Origin: an uncultured Pelagibacteraceae bacterium
GTDB lineage: Bacteria; Pseudomonadota; Alphaproteobacteria; Pelagibacterales; Pelagibacteraceae
DNA: 64,000 bases
Assembly (NCBI GenBank): GCA_902536385.1
Contig: CACAWY010000004.1
Span: 54,068-118,067 of the forward strand
Direction of reading: 5' to 3'
Below are positions 61,292-64,000 of the stretch, in pieces (position 1 is the stretch's first letter; each line of letters opens with the position of its first letter). Both the position numbers and the translations under genes were made by a program. The notes below the pieces were generated by a model. The model saw nothing but the letters and a program-made list of their open reading frames with translations. It ran no database searches and was not told the origin of the DNA.

Positions 61292-62203
61292 ATGGAATAT
61301 TTTGTACAACAATTAGTTAACGGGATTACTTTAGGTTCGATCTATGGACTAATCGCGATTGGTTACACTATGGTTTATGGAATTATTGGAATGATTAACT
61401 TTGCTCATGGAGATATTTTTATGATTGGAGCTTTTGTTGCTTTAATATCATTTATTATCTTCGGTCTAACCGGGGTTGCATTACCAATAATTTTACTTTT
61501 AGTTTTACTAATAGCTATGCTTTTCACGGCTTGCTATGGATGGACAGTTGAAAAATTAGCTTACAAACCGTTAAGGGGTTCTTTTAGATTAGCTCCGCTT
61601 ATATCTGCTTTAGGTATGTCGATTGTATTACAAAACTATGTCCAAGTTTCTCAAGGTGCAAGAGTAAAACCAATGCAGCCATTATTTTCGGGAGGATTAG
61701 AGTTTTTTAAGAATTCAGAATTTATTGTTACAGTTAGTTTTCTCCAAATTTTTATTGTTGTATTGACGATTATTTTGATGGGAATTTTTACATATTTAAT
61801 CACAAAAACTGATTTAGGTAGAGCACAAAGAGCCTGCGAACAAGATAGAACAATGACCGCTTTACTTGGGATTAATGTTGATAGAACAATTTCAATAACA
61901 TTTATAATTGGATCTTCTTTAGCTTCAGTAGCAGGAATGATGTTTGTACTTTATTATGGTGTTATTGATTTTTACATAGGATTTTTAGCTGGCATAAAGG
62001 CTTTTACTGCAGCAGTATTAGGCGGAATAGGATCGTTGCCTGGAGCAATGTTAGGTGGCTTGTTAATCGGACTTATAGAAACCTTCTGGGCTGGATATGT
62101 TTCACTTGAATATAAAGATGTTGCAGCTTTCAGTGTTTTAATTGTAGTTTTAATTTTCTTTCCAACTGGATTTCTTGGAAAACCTGATATCGAGAAAGTT
62201 TAA
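61292..62203 (+). CDS. livH: Second LivH-type ABC permease
   Basis: The 303-residue permease is closer to classical LivH than the one at 48810. It has LIAIGYTMVYGIIGMINFAHGDIFMIGAFVAL near residue 20 and DLGRAQRACEQDRTMTALLGINVDRTISITFIIGS near 180. AAVLGGIGSLPGAMLGGLLIGL is at about 245. It is translationally coupled to livM by one overlapping base. Its binding-protein gene is not in the window. Confidence 0.95.
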   Translation: MEYFVQQLVNGITLGSIYGLIAIGYTMVYGIIGMINFAHGDIFMIGAFVALISFIIFGLTGVALPIILLLVLLIAMLFTACYGWTVEKLAYKPLRGSFRLAPLISALGMSIVLQNYVQVSQGARVKPMQPLFSGGLEFFKNSEFIVTVSFLQIFIVVLTIILMGIFTYLITKTDLGRAQRACEQDRTMTALLGINVDRTISITFIIGSSLASVAGMMFVLYYGVIDFYIGFLAGIKAFTAAVLGGIGSLPGAMLGGLLIGLIETFWAGYVSLEYKDVAAFSVLIVVLIFFPTGFLGKPDIEKV

Positions 62204-63471
62204 TGGAAAAGAAAGATATCATTCAGTCATTTAAAGATAGTTTATTTACAGGCTTAATTGCTTTAGCTTTGTTTGGTCCAATAGTAGGTTTAAGAACTGT
62301 ATCAAAAGGTGAAGGGTTATTCATAACTCCGCAATGGGGAGTAGTTTTTTTACTTGTTGGATTATGTATTTTAGGAAGATTTTTAATTAATATTAATTCT
62401 GCAAGAAGAACAGAATTTAAAATTTTTTCAACACTGTCATCTAAGTTTTCTAGTGTTACCGAGGATAAAGCTAAACATTTTGCAATTACTGGTATTTTGT
62501 TTGCAGTAGTATTTCCATTTCTACCCTTTACTGACAGATACTTTATGGATGTAGCAATAATGATTTTAACTTATATTATGTTAGGATGGGGTTTAAACAT
62601 TGTAGTTGGTTTAGCTGGTCTTCTTGATTTAGGTTATGTAGCTTTTTATGCAGTCGGTGCTTATTCTTATGCACTGATTGCTACAACTTTCGGTTGGTCT
62701 TTTTGGATTTGTTTACCTTTAGCTGGAGTGTTTGCAGCTTTTTTTGGAATTTTACTTGGCTTTCCTGTTTTAAGATTAAGAGGAGACTATCTTGCAATTG
62801 TTACTTTGGGGTTTGGAGAAATTATAAGAATTATCTTGATCAATTGGTATGAAGTAACAAATGGTCCTGACGGTATCACTGGAATACCGCGACCATCTTT
62901 TTTTGGATTACCTTTTAAAAGATCTCCAGATGAAGGGGAAACAAGTTTTCATTTATTTTTCAATCTTGAATACTCAACAATGCATCGAATAATATTTTTA
63001 TACTATTTAATTTTAGTATTAGCCTTAATAACTAATTACTTTACGCTAAAGATAAGAAAACTTCCTGTTGGTAGAGCATGGGAAGCTTTAAGAGAAGATG
63101 AGATAGCTTGTAAATCTTTGGGCGTTAATCCTACGAATACAAAGCTAACTGCTTTTGCAATTGGAGCTATGTTTGGTGGCTTCGCTGGTTCATTTTTTGC
63201 GACGCGACAGGCATTTATAAGTCCAGAAAGTTTTACATTTATTGAGTCTGCAATTATTGTTGCAATTGTTGTGTTAGGCGGCATGGGATCACAAACTGGA
63301 GTTGTTCTTGCATCAATTTTCTTAATTGGAATAACAGAAATGTTTAGAGATTTAGAGCAATATAGAATGATCGCTTTTGGTGGAGCGATGGTTTTAATTA
63401 TGGTGTTTAAACCAAAGGGGATATTAGCAAATAGGAAGCCAACTATTCTTATGCACGGAGATAAGAAATGA
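62203..63471 (+). CDS. livM: Second LivM-type ABC permease
   Basis: The 422-residue permease has an additional N-terminal membrane region of about 100 residues before the LivM core, as in the long LivM form. Core motifs: MLGWGLNIVVGLAGLLDLGYVAFYAVGAYSYAL near residue 126, LRLRGDYLAIVTLGFGEIIRIILINW near 190 and RAWEALREDEIACKSLGVN near 290. It overlaps livG by four bases. Confidence 0.95.
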   Translation: MEKKDIIQSFKDSLFTGLIALALFGPIVGLRTVSKGEGLFITPQWGVVFLLVGLCILGRFLININSARRTEFKIFSTLSSKFSSVTEDKAKHFAITGILFAVVFPFLPFTDRYFMDVAIMILTYIMLGWGLNIVVGLAGLLDLGYVAFYAVGAYSYALIATTFGWSFWICLPLAGVFAAFFGILLGFPVLRLRGDYLAIVTLGFGEIIRIILINWYEVTNGPDGITGIPRPSFFGLPFKRSPDEGETSFHLFFNLEYSTMHRIIFLYYLILVLALITNYFTLKIRKLPVGRAWEALREDEIACKSLGVNPTNTKLTAFAIGAMFGGFAGSFFATRQAFISPESFTFIESAIIVAIVVLGGMGSQTGVVLASIFLIGITEMFRDLEQYRMIAFGGAMVLIMVFKPKGILANRKPTILMHGDKK

Positions 63472-64000
63472 GCAATTTATTATCAGTAGAAAATTTAACA
63501 ATGAAGTTCGGAGGATTGACAGCAATAGATGATTTAAGTTTTGATGCAAAAAACAATCAAATTACTTCCATTATTGGACCTAATGGCGCTGGAAAGACTA
63601 CAGTATTTAATTGCTTAACAGGATTTTATAAACCTACTAATGGTCAAATGTTTTTACACAAAGAGGATAGTAAAATTTCACTGAGAAAATACACAGATTT
63701 TAAAATAGCTTATGTTGCCAAAGTGGCTAGAACTTTTCAAAATATTAGACTGTTTCCAGCAATGTCCGTTCTTGAAAATTTATTAGTTGCTCAACACAAT
63801 GAATTAATGGTTGCTTCGGGTTATTCTTTATTTGGTTTACTTAATCTTAAAACATATAGGGATAAAGAACAGCTAGCAGTTAATAAAGCAAAATACTGGT
63901 TAGATATTATTGGTTTGACTCATAGAGCAGATGATAATGCAGGTGATCTACCTTATGGAGATCAAAGAAAATTAGAAATCGTTCGTGCAATGTGTATTGA
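63468..64000 (+). CDS. livG: Second LivG-type ABC ATPase (3' end outside window)
   Basis: The ATG at 63468 overlaps the livM stop (ATGA). The visible 177 residues include LTMKFGGLTAIDDLSF, Walker A IIGPNGAGKTTVFNCLTGF near residue 36, and ARTFQNIRLFPAMSVLENLLVAQH. The LivG-type signature LPYGDQRKLEIVRAM lies just before the cut. The D in YGDQ is a small departure from the usual YGxQR. The window edge cuts the gene before Walker B. Confidence 0.95.
   Translation, partial: MSNLLSVENLTMKFGGLTAIDDLSFDAKNNQITSIIGPNGAGKTTVFNCLTGFYKPTNGQMFLHKEDSKISLRKYTDFKIAYVAKVARTFQNIRLFPAMSVLENLLVAQHNELMVASGYSLFGLLNLKTYRDKEQLAVNKAKYWLDIIGLTHRADDNAGDLPYGDQRKLEIVRAMCI

Overview
The window is a very gene-dense, AT-rich (about 30% GC by eye) piece of a streamlined alphaproteobacterial genome, most likely SAR11 (Pelagibacterales). 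The evidence is the extreme A/T codon bias with short or overlapping gene junctions, a two-piece circularly permuted tmRNA gene, a tandem SAM-II/SAM-V leader in front of metY (known from Pelagibacter), thyX as thymidylate synthase, plant-type GshA, and several substrate-binding-protein transport systems. No tRNA, rRNA, CRISPR, insertion sequence or integrase was recognised.

Layout. 0-11 kb: envelope and DNA-maintenance genes (a partial gene, lpxC, bamD, ligA), then pepP, uvrD, an AsmA-like gene, fumC and a MazG-like pyrophosphatase. 11.1-17.2 kb: the accessory-looking part. It holds a 26-codon membrane peptide, a Rieske oxygenase-like gene split in two at a GA repeat, two small blocks of unknown genes separated by direct repeats of the tmRNA 3' end, the permuted tmRNA gene, a GT2 glycosyltransferase, thyX and a sugar O-methyltransferase. 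17.2-34 kb is a long core block: mrp, hflKC-DUF2065-degP-miaA, ilvBHC-leuA, mreBCD-mrdAB and a bactofilin. 34-46.8 kb: D-amino-acid dehydrogenase, an EamA transporter, a 2-hydroxyacid dehydrogenase, two paralogous lipoproteins, and a sulfur/redox section (metY with riboswitches, gshA-gshB, cysE, two msrB, grxC, ccdA). 46.8-64 kb is mainly transport: LysE, a livKHMGF-azlCD operon, an inverse-autotransporter-like barrel with an exported partner, tctCBA, an outer-membrane barrel, DoxX, an AbrB-family membrane protein, a ProC-like gene and a second liv cluster cut by the window end.

How the genes work together. metY and cysE act in cysteine/methionine synthesis. gshAB makes glutathione, which supplies glutaredoxin. 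The two MsrB enzymes (one apparently exported) and CcdA handle thiol redox on both sides of the membrane. mreBCD, mrdAB and the bactofilin are cell-shape genes. The liv and tct systems import amino-acid-like compounds and carboxylates.

The most interesting items are (i) the tmRNA-end direct repeats lying 3-4 bases after the stop codons of unknown genes, like a small cassette array; (ii) the split Rieske oxygenase, which one extra GA unit would rejoin; (iii) two short ORFs with mutually exclusive hairpins between SAM-V and metY; (iv) an 18-codon peptide overlapping the start of a secreted phosphatase-fold gene; and (v) the stand-alone intimin-type barrel with its exported partner. All calls come from reading the sequence; no database search was run.
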